Positions 24,210-37,112 of a stretch of DNA of 64,000 nucleotides are shown in pieces. The stretch's first letter is position 1; each line of letters starts with the position of its first letter. Position numbers and translations under genes: made by a program. The stretch is from Gonapodya prolifera JEL478 (taxonomy: Eukaryota; Monoblepharomycota; Monoblepharidomycetes; Monoblepharidales; Gonapodyaceae), in contig KQ965760.1 of the NCBI GenBank assembly GCA_001574975.1, forward strand, positions 1,613-65,612, in the 5' to 3' direction. The notes beneath the pieces are model-generated. The model was not told the origin of the DNA, searched no databases, and was given only the letters and a program-made list of their open reading frames with translations.

Positions 24210-27200
24210 ATGGGAGACCACGAATGTAGTGGTTTCGAGGATCGTTGGGACTTGGACGAGGGGGCGACGCGAAGAAGCGGCAGCAAGATCAAGGGAAAGT
24301 CACGAGACGGAGGTAGCGGTGTGGACAGCGGGGTCCCTGGCGGTGGGGGGCTGGTTTGGGGTGTGCAGCGAGTCGACCAACATATATTCGGACATGAACC
24401 ACCGACAAGCGCAACGGCACAAGAACGGCAGGGCAAACAGGGTACGAATAGCACTGGGTCAATTGCGCTACCGTTCGAGCTCCTCCAGTCCATCCTCCTC
24501 CGAGCAGCCCTCCACAACCCGCGCAGTGTTGCTTCGTTCTCTCTCGTGAATCGGCAGTGGCGCGATGTCACTGAGACGCTTTACCGCGACTTGTGGAACG
24601 CCGATAAAGTGCCGCGCGTGCTCTCGAAGCTGGGTGGTGGGAAGGACAGGGCCAAGGACTCGTCAGCGCACAGGAGAAGACGAGACCGCCACCGCGGAGG
24701 AGGCACCACTCCGTCTATTCGAACCGACCACGGTCCGTCTCCCTTGGGACCCCATCTGAATCTGCCGCACCTCCCACACTCCTCACACTCGCACCACCCG
24801 CGGCGCTCTCTCTCAGCAACCATCCCTCCCTCCCACCTCGGATCCCTCGCCCCGCCACCACCCCATTCCCCCTCACACCGACGAAAGTCCTCACTCTCCG
24901 CGGTTTTTGCCGCCGTCGCATCATCGGTACTGTCGTCGCTCTCAGCCCCAGACGATGCCGCAGCTCCTTCACCACCTCCGCCCCCCGAGGACACCCGCAT
25001 CTCACACTCGCACTCGCACAGGCGTGCTCGACGTACTTCAGTCCCCACGCGTCCGTCCAACGCTGGTCACCTTTCCACAACTTCTCCCTTCGGTTCCCTC
25101 ACTTCGACCCCTGCCGGGTCGCCGTCGGATCTCCTGATGTACAAACAGGCGTTCGTCCGAAGAGAACGTCTTCGAGCACTCTCGAGGCGCGGGCTCTGTA
25201 TCACTTCGGGGAAAACCGGTACCATTTTGATCGTCGATCCAGACCCAAGAGGGGCGAAAGTTCGGACTGTCGTCACGTCTTCGGAGGTGAGTGGTACTCT
25301 TGATTTTCATTACAAATACCAGTCGAATTCCTCATTAATGTCTGGCACTTTCCCCCCACCCGCTCTGCTGTGGAACCCAGACCTCAACTCTGGACCCTTC
25401 CACACCACATTCACCTCCTCGGCCGCCCACCCCTGGTGATCCGCGCGTGCTCTTCTCCCCCTGCGGGCTGCGTCTGGTATACCGGGGTGACGACCACCGC
25501 CTTTGGACGTGCTTCGTGGACGGTTCAGATGTTGTGGAGTTGGTGGCACCGAGAATTATTGGAGCTAATGGCGCACACGGTCCGACCCAGATGGAGGCAA
25601 GAAACCCTCCCGACCTCGGAGCTTTTGATCCCCCTGAACCTCCACTCACCTACCGCTTCTCACCATCTCCATGTCGCTACGTCCTCCTCGCAACCCACGT
25701 ATCGTTCCGCCTCGGGGTCGCCATCCACGTTGTGGACCTGGAGTCGCTCCGCACCGTGCTCGTCGGACTTTTTGAGCGGGTCGACAAGGCCGAAGTCAGC
25801 GCAGACGGACAGTGGGTGGCCCTGGTGCGACGCTGGGACGTCGGAGGACAAGGCGACGAACCCGTCGAGGAGGAGCTTGGCGTTTTCCCGTGCTTGTGGG
25901 ATTCCGCAGACCTTACTGGTAGCGGGACAGAACATGTCTTGGAGGAGGCCAATGTCACGCTGACACCTGCGCTTGTTTCCCGGCTTCGATTCTCCCAGTC
26001 CGAGTTCTTCCTTCCTACTGCACCCAACTTTATCTTTCTCGCGCGCCCGGCGTCGCTTCTTGTGACAAGCACCTCCAACGTGTCGGGATGGCCAGACCTT
26101 GAGCTTGTCGCGGTGAATCTGGTGCACCCGGTAATGCGCGAAGCGGCGGAAAAGGCGCGGACAGAGGACGGTGCTGTTGGCGAGCGGGAGTTCGAGTCGG
26201 CAATCCGGAACGGAGATGGTAGTGCAGCGAAGGTGGTGTTTCGGGTCAATGCTGTACAGATGGCGAAATTCCCCATCAGGGGAGGTGGCTCTCGAGGCCG
26301 AAAGGGGAGCTTAAGTTCTACGCCTGGATCCATCGCAACATCTAACGCCCAGGCCGACGGGCACGCCTTGCTCTTCTCCCCGCGGACGCATGTATCCCTT
26401 GATGTTCACTCCGGGCGGTACGCTCTGGCCGCTGTCATATGGGCCGGCGACACTAAGGCGAAAAGGATATTGGCATTCAAATTAGGCGACCCAATGTCCA
26501 GGGACTCGGAAGTTGATGCTGATCCCGAGCGGCCCAAAGCTGTACGAGTCGACAGACGATTCGAGAGAGGTGTTGTAGCGGGATGGGAGCACCCGAGGCG
26601 GTTTGTTGTCGCGGAGACGAGGGTTGGAGGAAGACGATGGGTGGTGAGGTTGGATGGGCGTGTGGATGTTGAGAGAGGGGAAGTGGAAGGGTTTGGTGGG
26701 TCCGTCAGATCAGCGGGTACATTGGACGCATTTGGTCACGTACAGGGACTGGTCAGTGGTGGCGGAGATTGGGTCCAGGTTGTTGGTGGAATGGTGAGAG
26801 TTGTCGTCGGGGTTGATGTGGAAGAGGGCGATGCCATTCAAGATAGAAATGGGAGCCGGAGCGGCAAGTGTGAGTTCTGGTTTGGTTGCGAGAGGGTGAT
26901 ACGTTCATCTCAAAACCGTGGCGGTTGATTAGCCCTTTCCCCGCTTCCACCCTCAAGTCGTCGGCGGCAGCCATCATCCGCAGTACGCCCATCACGAGGT
27001 ACCTCGTCTACAACATCTCTTACCCCTACCGTGAATCCTTATCGCGTGGACCCACTGTACATGAACGGCTCACTTACATCCGAAGGAGACGAAACCCCAG
27101 AGAAGGGAGTGAGCGGTACCACAGATCAGGACGCAGAATCCTCCCAGACAGGACGAGGTCACAAAGGGTACGAGGATCTATTTACGGAGACATTGAGTGA

Positions 27201-27507
27201 TGGTCCTGGTGCAGCGATGTCAAGACTCGTGGAGAGAATACTAGGAGTTGGAATTCGAGATTGGGCGAAAGGTAGCGAGAAAGCGAACACCGAGATGGAG
27301 CAAAGAGGATCCGCACCAGCAGAAGGGGGAAACGGGCACATGCCAAGTGAGACCCAGAATGATGTCGAATCGGTGCAACCCTCAAGTAATGAGCATGACA
27401 AGGAGTCTGGTCGGGGACACAGGCGAAAGGACTCACGTGGAAGGAGAACAGAGTACATGGCTCTCACTTTTCCGGGGGATTATGCAGTATGGTCGCCAAT
27501 TTGGTGA
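24210..27507 (+). CDS. F-box protein with beta-propeller-like C-terminal half
   Basis: F-box proteins bind Skp1 and bring substrates to an SCF ubiquitin ligase. Three exons (24210-25286, 25381-26867, 26958-27507) give 1037 residues. An in-frame ATG also lies at 24048, but MGDHECSGFEDRW at 24210 is preferred because the intervening stretch is low-complexity. The F-box reads ALPFELLQSILLRAALHNPR, then SVASFSLVNRQWRDVTETLY. A 180-residue Ser/His/Pro/Arg-rich linker follows, with RRSLSA and RRKSSLSA. The second half has repeated beta-rich strings such as VLFSPCGLRLVYRGDDHRLW and AEVSADGQWVALVRRWDV, which resemble WD-like blades. The last exon is acidic, then basic, and ends YMALTFPGDYAVWSPIW. The substrate is unknown. 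The propeller call is inference from strand patterns and is weaker than the F-box call. Confidence 0.78.
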
Positions 27508-29940
27508 TGGACCATAAAATAAGAGAATTGTGGGATATACCGATGGATACCCATGCAGTCTCGTATCAATAGCTGTTTTTCATATGCCTTGCATAAATAC
27601 TGTTTGTATTGTTGATCAATTTAGGTAACGTCGTGTAAGGTAGATTCTCAAAGCTGGTTGTTCAACCGGCCGGCAAATTCAACCCGGCCCCAACTCTTGC
27701 CGACTTTTCAAGGCCTTTGAGGACCAAAATCTCCGAGCAGCTGTGGATTCCAAAAATTACTCTACCCCAAGGCTACTCCACTCGTCTGGAAAAAAAACGC
27801 TCGGTTTGAATCTTCGAACGTTCATGTATGTTGGTCGATGGAGACGTTTTCAACACGTGAGAAACACAAATAACTCGGGACACGTGCTGTGGGGGATTTG
27901 GCGCGAAAAAAACGCGCGAAATGCGTCCGAAGAACGGCTGACCGTTCAAAGAGACATACCAAATGGGACCTATTCGGTAGCAGCAATGACACCAACGCTT
28001 CCAAAAGCACCGCGCCTCGAGCGAGTAGGGAGCTGGCCTCTGCGCTCCATCGTGTACGCCACCATGAGGCTAATTTGTCATTTCATTGACGAGGAAGTTG
28101 TTGGCAACGGCATTGATACCACGTCGTCGCAATATGCTCCTCACCAAAGTTACTTTGCCGGCTGTATTGCCCACAAAGCTGCCATTGGCTCCGCGATCTC
28201 GCGCTCTTACTTTGAGTGTCCCAGGAACATCAACGTTTGATTAGAACTGAGAACTTGCTGCTGTAACGAGGACTCAAAGGCCAGTTTCGATTCGGGGAAT
28301 CGAATTGCTGTAGTATGCAGTTGTGTTTGTGAGTTCCATTAGAACTTGCCACGATACTCGCCACGCTCTTTGGCTCTTCGCCTACAGACAGGTGGAGACT
28401 TCATCCATCAGAAATCGTCAAATCGAACCTTGGAACCTTGGAATTTTATTGATACCACAATGAAAAATTCATTCTTTTTCGTCAACTTGTGGTTTGAATG
28501 CCGAAATGCTCTTTACCTCGACTGTACACTTCGAAACAGGGTGCCATCACGATGTTTGGAGCATCGATCCAGACTCCTGCACATTTTCTGGCGAAACATG
28601 ATATTCTTGGACACAGAGTCAAGTGCAAGTCACATGAGAGTACTGAGGTGCGAATGAGTATCGAGATTCCAGTGCTCCAAGTTATCGCGAACCCTCCTTC
28701 CGGAATAAAAACGTTCACAGAAGACTTCGGAATCGGAGCATTTTAAAAACCTCAGATCCCTCAGAGTCCTCAAGACAGGAGGTACAGGACCTTTGTCCCA
28801 AATTCCACGCCACCTCACCCAAAACGCATTTTGCAGAGACATCGAACGACTTTTAGCGACGGGGGGTGTCACTTAAGGGAGATGGTCGAAACCAACCCAT
28901 TTTTGGACCCCTCGGGGACATTTTTCCAGTCGATTTGAAGCCACTGGGCTACGATTTAGGTGCTAGAGTATCAAATACACTAAATTTAGTGATTTTGGAC
29001 ACCTTGAATCCTACCTCAACCGTAAGGGGCGGGATGAACAGCACCGGTTCCGGCGCCAGTTCCTCGTGAAGGGAATGTCGGACGCCATGGATTACTTCTG
29101 TTTTAGCAATACATCGCGCTCTATCGTCCATCGCGCCAGCAAACTATAATCTTTAGTACTCTGTAAAATTTTGGTCGGGATGAGTGGATGGGATGCCAAC
29201 GATATTTTTGACGGTGTGAGCATTGGGTGATAGTGGGAGTGACTGGTTCCGATACCACGAGCTTCTGCTGACGCGAACGAGTGGCGCGGAGGAGGAGTCC
29301 CCCTCAAGTACCTCCGGTCTTGAGGTGTGTGAGGTCTTTGCGGTTTTTTGTACAGCCCTTCGGAATAATACTGCCGAGGCTGCCCCCGTCTGATTGCTGT
29401 GATCCCGTTGAGGATTCCCCCATAACGAACACACCCTCTCACTTTTTGGGAGGGTAGGGGAGATCAGCCGAACAGATCCCACGTGTAATTCCACGTTCTC
29501 CGCGCAACTCGACCGATCAAAAAACAACTCGAGGGAAAATTCATGAATGTCGGAAACACCATGTTATGGAATGGACGGCAATGCGACTTCCTTGCTGGCC
29601 GTTAGGTGTAGTATGTTTGCGGAAAGCACTCTCGAACCGATAATTTTCGTCTATCAGAAAGTATCTGGCCGTGTGGAGATGGCCAGATTTTATTTTTTCT
29701 CTACCGAATGGTACTTGAATTACAGCTCAAAACCGTTTTCGCTTATTTGAATTCGGTGTCCTTGACGTATGGCCAAGCTTAGAACAGTCATTTTTGGCGG
29801 TTCCTTTATTTGGGTAAAATAGATGCCTGCCTTCCCGACGGTACCCCTGATTTTGGTTGACCGAAGCACAGGAACTCCGTTCGCGACACATCCAATCCAT
29901 TCCTGATTGCGACTCCATATCAAGCTCACGCTATAAGGAA
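27508..29940. other. No confident gene
   Basis: A 165-codon plus-strand frame at 27743-28240 contains RSIVYATMRLICHFIDEEVV but no known domain. A smaller plus-strand frame at 28498-28746 contains QTPAHFLAKHDILGHRVKCK. Neither has clear exons around it. The rest shows nothing recognisable. Confidence 0.45.
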
Positions 29941-32638
29941 ATGCGTTTCTTCTCGATCCCAAGCTTCCGTGGTCATCGCGCGTCAGCTCAAGGCCCACAG
30001 GCCAACAAGCCAAACAAGCAAACCCCGCTCACTGGGTTCTGCAAGACAGGAATCGCGTCCTTTCATGCGATCCGCCCTACCAGGGCATCAAGGAAAGGCG
30101 CTGCTGATGAGAGCAGCGTCAGCGTCGCGCCCAAGCTTACAGAGCAGGACCAAGACTCTTTGGACAAGGCGACCAAGTCCGAAACAGCACCAGGGTTGTT
30201 CAAGTCGATAACGAAGATGATTGAAATGGCGGGATCAGCTCTTAAGAAGCACCCCAAACAGTCGGTGTCAATCAAGCGAGCAGGGGATGGGCCTCAACCG
30301 GTCCACGGCTTTCAGCATGGGAAAGTGAAGGACGATGATCTCCCATTAACTTTCTATGGAGCGAGTGATATAAGGGACAATGAGGTGGGTTGATTCTTTC
30401 AGCATTCTCGAGGAAGGGTATGTGACACTTCCAAACAACATGACTTAGATGAGCAAGAAAGAGTCCATCGGGGTCCCAGGAGCAGAAAATGCGAATACGA
30501 TTGAGAGCGTCATAGTAACAGTCTCGGGTGCGTTTGAGGGTGATGGCGTGGTTATATATATTTCTATGGACGGAGCGAAATTACGACGAAGCTTGACAAT
30601 GAAGTGAGTTTTCTCTCTTCGGTATTCAAGGAATGGTACGTGACAAATAACCGGGCTTAGATGCACAAGGGAGATTCCATTGCGTTCCGCGGAGTTACTA
30701 TTTCAGATTCCATTAGGAGCATCACAGTGATGCCGTCAGACGTGATTGAGGTGGCGACGAGTACGGAGATGGTAAAAGCCGTAATGAATGTGAGTTTGAT
30801 CGCTTAGAAGATGGAACTGCTGACTCAAACGATCAGCACTTTAGAGGACCAGCAAGGAAAACACCGATCACATGAGCTCCATAAATCTGGGTGAAGTCGC
30901 TACAACGTCCACGGTGCTTGATATGAATTCTCAGGATGTCATAAACAAAGCGGAGCCGGGTGTGAGGCGGAATCGCTTGTGTGTCAGATGACTCCACTTT
31001 CACCCGTTATTTGCTACAGGTCACCCGGAATGAGTTAACTCCTACGGGCCAGATTGTGATCATAGGCGGCGAAGCGACGCAAGCGCAACCCTGTTCCTCT
31101 GGATGTGATTCTGGCAATGCGGTACTTCTTTTGTGTGATCAAGGCGTGGTGTATCAAAACGAAACTGAGATTCGCCAGTCAATGAAGCACGAAATGTCCG
31201 AAGACCCTCCTGTGAGCCCACAAGCTGCGAGAGAGCCTTTATTGGATATGGCGTGGGACCTTGAGCTGTTTCGCACCCTTCGCTTGGACTCGAGTGGCCG
31301 GCTTGTAGATCCACTTACCAACGTGGACTACACGCCAAAGGTTTGGCAGCAAGTTTTGTATTACCTGGCCGAGTCAAAAGACGCGAAGAACGGGGGACCT
31401 GCTCCTCCCGTCAGCGCGTTTGCTACCCGCGGCACTGTTCTCGGAGCAGATTGTTGGGTAACATCTTTCGGTGTGGACCCGTCTGGCGTGTGGGAGGTCA
31501 AGTTGGCAATTCACGGAGATGTGACACTCGAACCTTTCAAGTCGCCATTCGGTGCAACGAATCTTATTGGAGGCCTGAGACAAACTTCAAGCGATCAGGA
31601 TTCCATTTATTCTGAAAGCGAAAATGAAATATCGACGGTTTCCGACGATACAAGCTCTGGTTCGGTGATTGGGAGCGACGCCGATCAAGGTTCATTTCCG
31701 AAAACTTGAGAGTGTAGACAGGACAGGATCGGTCGTCTAACTCAAGAGATCCGATTGGTATAAGCAACGTCGGTGTTCTACAATCTCTTGACTCTTTGAG
31801 CGACCCCGACCTATTATATGATGATTCGGAGGATCAAAGCTCGATCCTTTTTGGTTGATGACGTGAGCTCCTCCATGAGGTCAGACGGTCTGGATCAAGG
31901 ATCTTTATCAACCGTGGAGAGCCCCAATTTCAATGATACACTGGCGCTTGCTACACAGTCAGACGAGCTGGATGACACACGCTTGTCCGAAGACGGATGC
32001 ATCTCTGCAGATGCAAATGCTGTCGAGAATCGCAAACCGTTGGGATGGTGGATTGCGGAAAACCCTGTTGATCTACCTGTCCGCGAAAAAAGATCCAAGG
32101 TTCGTTGTAATCATTTTGTGTGTGCATTGTCACCGATTAATCCTCCTTTCCGCCGTTTTCTCTAGCAGATAGAGCATCAAGATTCACCAACACCCCTTGG
32201 TGGATGCACAGAAGGAAGCGAACACGAAGCGACCACCACTCTCACAGCTGCACGCGTCCTGGAGCAGGCACGATCAAAACTAGAAGCCCTCCGAGGTCGC
32301 AAAGTTCGACCCCCAGGCGTCCGGTGGTCGAAGTCCTACAACGAACGAAGGACTGAATACATGCACTGCTTCCACATAAAGTACAAGTTGCCGCTCTCTA
32401 GCGTGGTCCCAATTGAGCAGCTGGCAAGACGAGGTGGTTGGCGGAGAACCGCAATGTCAAGTACCCTGAGACTGCTCAATACTCTTGAGCGACAAGGGAA
32501 GCGCATTCTCGGGCTCACATCAAACCAGCCGGTGGTTCCGCATTTTCCTGCACCAATGTTCGGTAGAAGGGTGGCGCAGCTCAGAACACGTTTCGACGAT
32601 CGACAAATACGGTTTCCCAGTCACTTGCTCCGACGGTG
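29941..32638 (+). CDS. Unknown Ser/Asp-rich protein with a duplicated exon-intron unit
   Basis: The family is not recognised. The start MRFFSIPSFRGHRAS opens exon 1 (29941-30384). Further exons begin at 30449 (MSKKESIGV), after the CTTAG acceptor at about 30660 (MHKGDSIAF), at 30845 and at 31020 (VTRNELTPTGQIVIIGGEA). Introns are 55-65 nt, GT-AG. Exon 5 has a folded-looking part (VWQQVLYYLAESKDAK, VLGADCWVTSFGVDPSGVW) and ends in an acidic Ser-rich tail around 31600-31705. More exons probably follow, because acidic stretches (SDPDLLYDDSEDQSS, DELDDTRLSEDG) and a basic last exon (YNERRTEYMHCFHIKYK) run to a stop at about 32638. The 31.7-31.85 kb joins are uncertain. Near 30551-30563 a TA run separates two frames that both look coding, which suggests a one-base indel. 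Confidence 0.55.
30331..30735 (+). repeat. Tandem duplication of an exon-end, intron and exon-start unit
   Basis: Two units of about 200 bp lie in direct order. Unit 1 reads LTFYGASDIRDNE, intron, then MSKKESIGVPG...TIESVIVTVS. Unit 2 reads FYGRSEITTKLDNE, intron, then MHKGDSIAFRG...SIRSITVMPS. The introns are also related: both start GTGRGTT, share TTC-rich text and a GGTAYGTGAC block, and end in CTTAG directly before ATG. The duplication therefore copied the intron with its flanking exon parts. Confidence 0.75.
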
Positions 32639-34664
32639 ATGGATCCCAAATCCAAGCAGCATACCGGGGGGAAATGACAGGGAAGAAACTTCAAAAACAT
32701 CAACATAATCAAGAAAGCGCAAAAACAGGGATCATCGTAAACGAAAACTCAAAAAGAAGCAGAGCAGCCACCGCGGAGACCTTGCCTCACACCAACCCCT
32801 CCCCACTCCCACACCACCAGCATTAGTCAAGCACTAAACAAGACAACAAAAAAATGAAAAAGATAAAGCCAAAAAAATGTGAATAACCGGATGCCACGAC
32901 CAAGCCCAACAAGTGACCCTGTGGCTTCCTAGAGCGCTTTAGAGATTTACAAGAGTGATACTGCGCCTCTACGTCTTTCAAGACACCGTTTTCGACAAGG
33001 GTTCACTCATGCTACACACTGTCGAAAATGGAAATGTGCATTTCGAGGAAATCGGGCGTGCGTCAGCTCCACCTTTTGTGTGCAAGGATATGTTTGAATG
33101 TGCTGTTCTATAGGCCCACTTGGTGCCCGATACTCGCTGGAATGCTCATGTGTTGACCTTGATCATGAGGTCAATACGTTTCGCGCCGATTGGTCACTGC
33201 CAGTGATATGTATGAGCACAGCAGGCAAGTCGAACACCACACATTTTTATTGAGCACCACCTCATATTTTTCGGCAATAACATTCGCAGCGATCAATCGA
33301 AGTGTGACAGATTACGCCGCTCCCACAGCGGATACCGGCTCTGACTCCTGGAAAGGACACTCAGACGTCTGTCAAACGAGTTTGACATTACGGACGATAT
33401 CGTAAGGCCACATCTCACGACCACCTTAAACTCTCTGAGCATTTGCAATTGCAGGTGGTATCGTCTGTGTCATTTTTATCACACCGCCTCGTTCCCACGA
33501 TCTCCGACATTTTCGCTGCCCACCGAGATGAGGATTTGTTACGGAGCTGTCGGGCCCGGGGGATCCGTATGGAAATTACTCTCCTGGAAGAGTTGTAAGT
33601 GTTAGAAAATCCCTCATCGATGTGCAAACTATGATCTTCTGCGTGCACAGGAGATTAGTCCCCATCTTCTGAAAGAACGGTGCAAGTCTCATGGGGGAAT
33701 ATCTTATTTGTCTCACGAAAGACGAACTGTAACTCATTACATAATATTTATGGCGCCGTTATGCTCTACAATTGGTTGCAGGGCGATAACATGATCAGCT
33801 GGCAAGACAAATGTCTCGAAGGCTGCTCGCAGTTCTGCAATGAAGTAAATTTGGTCTTGGTAAAAGTAGCAGTCTGCTCACTTTGTTGGGCGGGCGGACG
33901 TCCGAATGTAATGCAACGAGTTCGAAGCTGGGGTTGAGGAGGGCATTCATTTGAACAAACGCGTCAACGTTTACGTGGCTATACGCCAGATTGTTGTCCT
34001 TGTATCCGCTCCACCGCTTATGCTGAAGCCTTGCGCTGAGAAACAACAGCGGTCCAGTCTGCTTGCCGTTCGACATGTCGCAAAGCAGCCCTGGTACTCA
34101 GTGCAATCCACGCACAGCGGTATTTCATGTGCGGAGAAACGGTCACAGAGTGTCGCGAAGACCGCTTGAGGAGGTGTACGTCGGCATGACGTGAAATGTG
34201 CCAGTCAACGTTTTCCATCACAGCGTTGACGGAGGGTGTCATTTCCTGAGCATACATCCGAGAAAGTGATATGAGGGTTGCCAGTCATGTCGTCCCAGGC
34301 GTCCGGGCGGTGATGAGAAAAGAGTGGAAGTGGAAGTCGCTGCAGAGTCAGCCGCAGGAGAAATCGGACAGAGGATGTGGAGCGTGACTCGTATGAGTGC
34401 TGAACAGTCGGGGAGTTGCGAACGGGCGGGCATCGCACTGGTAATCAACAGTCATTTCCCTTTCCCTCTCCTCTTTTTCCTTCACAGAAAATATAAGGTA
34501 CTACGTATTGCGTTATCTTAATTACTTTGCCGAGCAATTATTGGAAACTTTGGAATAATGAACAACACAGGATGAGCTTTTTCAAACCATGCTTCCGCAA
34601 GATCAAGGTGCTCCTACGCCCTGCGTTCTGCAAGTCCGTTTTGCTCGCGAGCCCCTCCATTAAC
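32639..34664. other. No supported gene
   Basis: About 2 kb contain only short overlapping frames, the longest about 93 codons. It probably includes the 3' region of the unknown gene to the left and the 3' flank of the ankyrin-SH3 gene to the right. No repeats or RNA genes were recognised. Confidence 0.5.
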
Positions 34665-36369
34665 TCAACCGAGCGTGTTTAAGGACATAACTCCAGCGGG
34701 GGAAGTTGCGGTTTTAGTTGCCTGACTTCCAAGAGTTCTCGCTTCTGATGGAGTGTGAAATAGCGATGGAGGTCCTGCAACATCATTGAACAATCGCGAT
34801 TTCATCGCAACGGTGCTGGAGACACCCAGAGCGAGTGACTCGAGTCGCGCGTTGGTTGGAGGTATTGCGGCGTCCACGTCCGGTCCTCGTGATGGAGCTT
34901 CAGGTGCTAGATGAGAAAGAGGGAAGAGACCTGAAGCGTGCGAGGTCGTATTAAGACCCTGACAAACAGGCGTAAGTTCGTGTAGAACGGTCGAAGAGAA
35001 CCATCGCAAACACGCTCACGGATGCCCATCCATCGGTGAAAGCAAGATTCACAAAGACTTCGTTCCCGACTCGAAGTTGCAGCTCATCTGGGTTGCGAGG
35101 ATCAAAGTCCGCGACAACGAACAGCATTTGCTTCAACGCGACGGGTGGCTTTGACTGCTGTCCATTCCAAATGCGAAGAGCAGCGTTTTCTTCTTCCAAG
35201 TCGGAGTTCCGGGCTATGAGGTGGGTATTGAGGCCCTCGAGCGCGGTGATCCGGGACATGAGGGCGGATTGCTCCTGTTTGAGCGTTGAAATTTGGTTTA
35301 TGAGATTGGCGTTGTCGCGTTGGCTGATTAAGAGTTCCTTCTCGAGTGCGCTGATGCGTTGTTGTGGGTCCGGTCCATTGAGAAGTAGCTTCGAATCCTG
35401 AAGGAAGCTGGACCCCAGGAGCGTCCCCGGACTATCTGCTCCTGACGTCGACGTCTGTTCGGCGCGAACACTGCTGGTGAAGCCTGCGAGAGAGTCCACC
35501 CGCCTCATATAAGGAATCACATTATCGGAGCTGGTTCTAGAGCTGTTCAAAGTCGTTGCGCTAAGGCTGGAGGAGCTGTTGACGGGCTGAAGTGGACGTG
35601 GAACTCGTTGTGAGAACGCAGCCGACGGTGGTGATTTCAAACCATTCTTGCTGACATGGCCCTCCACGATCCGAAGAATACGAAGATCCGGGAACGTTTT
35701 CGCCGCCGAAAGTTCCGTCGCTGTCACTGAAGCACCGTGGGACAAGAGGAGCTGTACAATTTCTAACCGAGGTGATAGCTTCAACATGATACGGATGTCA
35801 TCCATCTTTGTAGGGCTGTTCAGCGCGACCCGACCTCCGCGTGGGCTGGAGGGCACTTTCCCAGAGTTGTCGGGACTGACGACGATGTCTCCATTCCACC
35901 ATTGCACTTTTCCTCCGCGTCCCACCGCCAAGCAAAGTGGGCTCGGGAAGGAAACAGTTCCACTCCAGCGTTCCTTTTCCCAAGAATCGCTGGACCAAGC
36001 CGTCGTCTCGGGTCCCACGTTGCCAAACTTCCAATCCGCCGGTCCGTCCACCTTGGCGCCCAATTCCAACAGCGCAGCGACGCAATCGACGTGACCGTGG
36101 AGGATGGCTCTCGTCAGGGCGCTCTCACAATCAACAGTGTCCGATTTGGCTTCCACGACCTCCTCAAACTTCTCTTCGAAGTCGTCCTCCCTGAAAAGGT
36201 TACTCCGGACCTTGATTCGCACAAGCCGCTTCCCAGTGACGACCAGTGCCCCCATCGTCATTTGTTTCCGCGCGTCCGGGTTTGCACCAGCATCGATCAG
36301 TCGCCGTACGTCCACTGTGCGCCCCTTTTCCACCGCTTCGACGAGTTGAGCGTCAATCGTTGCCGCCAT
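34665..36369 (-). CDS. Ankyrin-repeat, coiled-coil, SH3 adaptor protein
   Basis: Two exons on the minus strand (36369-35020 and 34958-34665) give 547 residues. The start MAATIDAQLVEAVEKGR is chosen over upstream in-frame ATGs because an ankyrin repeat begins at once (AVEKGRTVDVRRLIDAGANP). More ankyrin units follow: LTRAILHGHVDCVAALLELG and LEIVQLLLSHGASVTATE. A Ser-rich linker and a coiled coil (RISALEKELLISQRDNANLI) lead to the SH3 domain, FVVADFDPRNPDELQLRVGN...DGWAS. A 61-nt intron splits the SH3, and GLNTTSHASGLFPLSHL completes it. An SH3 split at this point still has the ALYDY-like start, the GW and the SGxFP segment. The protein is probably a cytoplasmic scaffold in cell polarity or signalling; the partner is unknown. 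Confidence 0.82.
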
Positions 36370-37112
36370 CGTGTGCTTGCGGCAACGAACGAAGAGGCGA
36401 GGAAGATGTGGATTGTCAGGGTGGCTGGGCCAACCGCAGGGAGGGATGGGACTTGAATGAAGCCTCTCCACCAATGAAGGGACATTGTGGGGGTGAGGGG
36501 AAATTATTATGTACTGGTCTGGCACTTCCCGGAAAGGTGGGGACGGTATTCATAAAATAAAGTGAAGTATCGTTATCCAGTGTATGTTTGCTCAAGAGTG
36601 GACACCGGCATCAGTACCTGTCTCGAGACCCTTGGACCGAGCCATGTATACTGATGGTGAGGTTGCAAATCAATTCGGTTAGTGTACATCTTCGTCGATC
36701 CTTGACCCCTCCAGTCGCCGGGCACGCACACGTTTGGCCGTGCTCGAGCGTCGATCTTCTGAAGAAAATCGGCAGCTCCCCAGACCTCCCCTTGCCTACC
36801 TTGGGGCCAAACCAGGCAAAATCCCCAAGGTCCATGAGATGCTCCCTTATCAAGGTCGAAATAGCGCCGTACACGATGTGGTTCAGAGCAAAGCGCACCA
36901 CTTACGAGAACGAAAGAAACTTTGGCAATGTCGGAGATGGTTTTGCTCTGTTTGCAGATTTTTTTTCAGAGAAGGGGCGCGATTATTGTATGTTTCCTGT
37001 TTTGCAACCACCTTTTGACGAACCCTTTGCTCTCAAAAAATCGAGAAATGCGGCAAGGAGCTCCTCCTATATCCGCCGCCAAGTTGGCATCGATCCATCC
37101 GCCGTTTCTGAG
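36370..37112. other. Region between divergent ankyrin-SH3 and RING genes
   Basis: About 740 bp separate the two starts. The frame of the RING gene's first exon is open back to 36588 and contains an earlier Met at 36984 (MFPVLQPPFDEPF). The RING protein could therefore be longer at its N-terminus than annotated. Both promoters must lie here. Confidence 0.5.
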
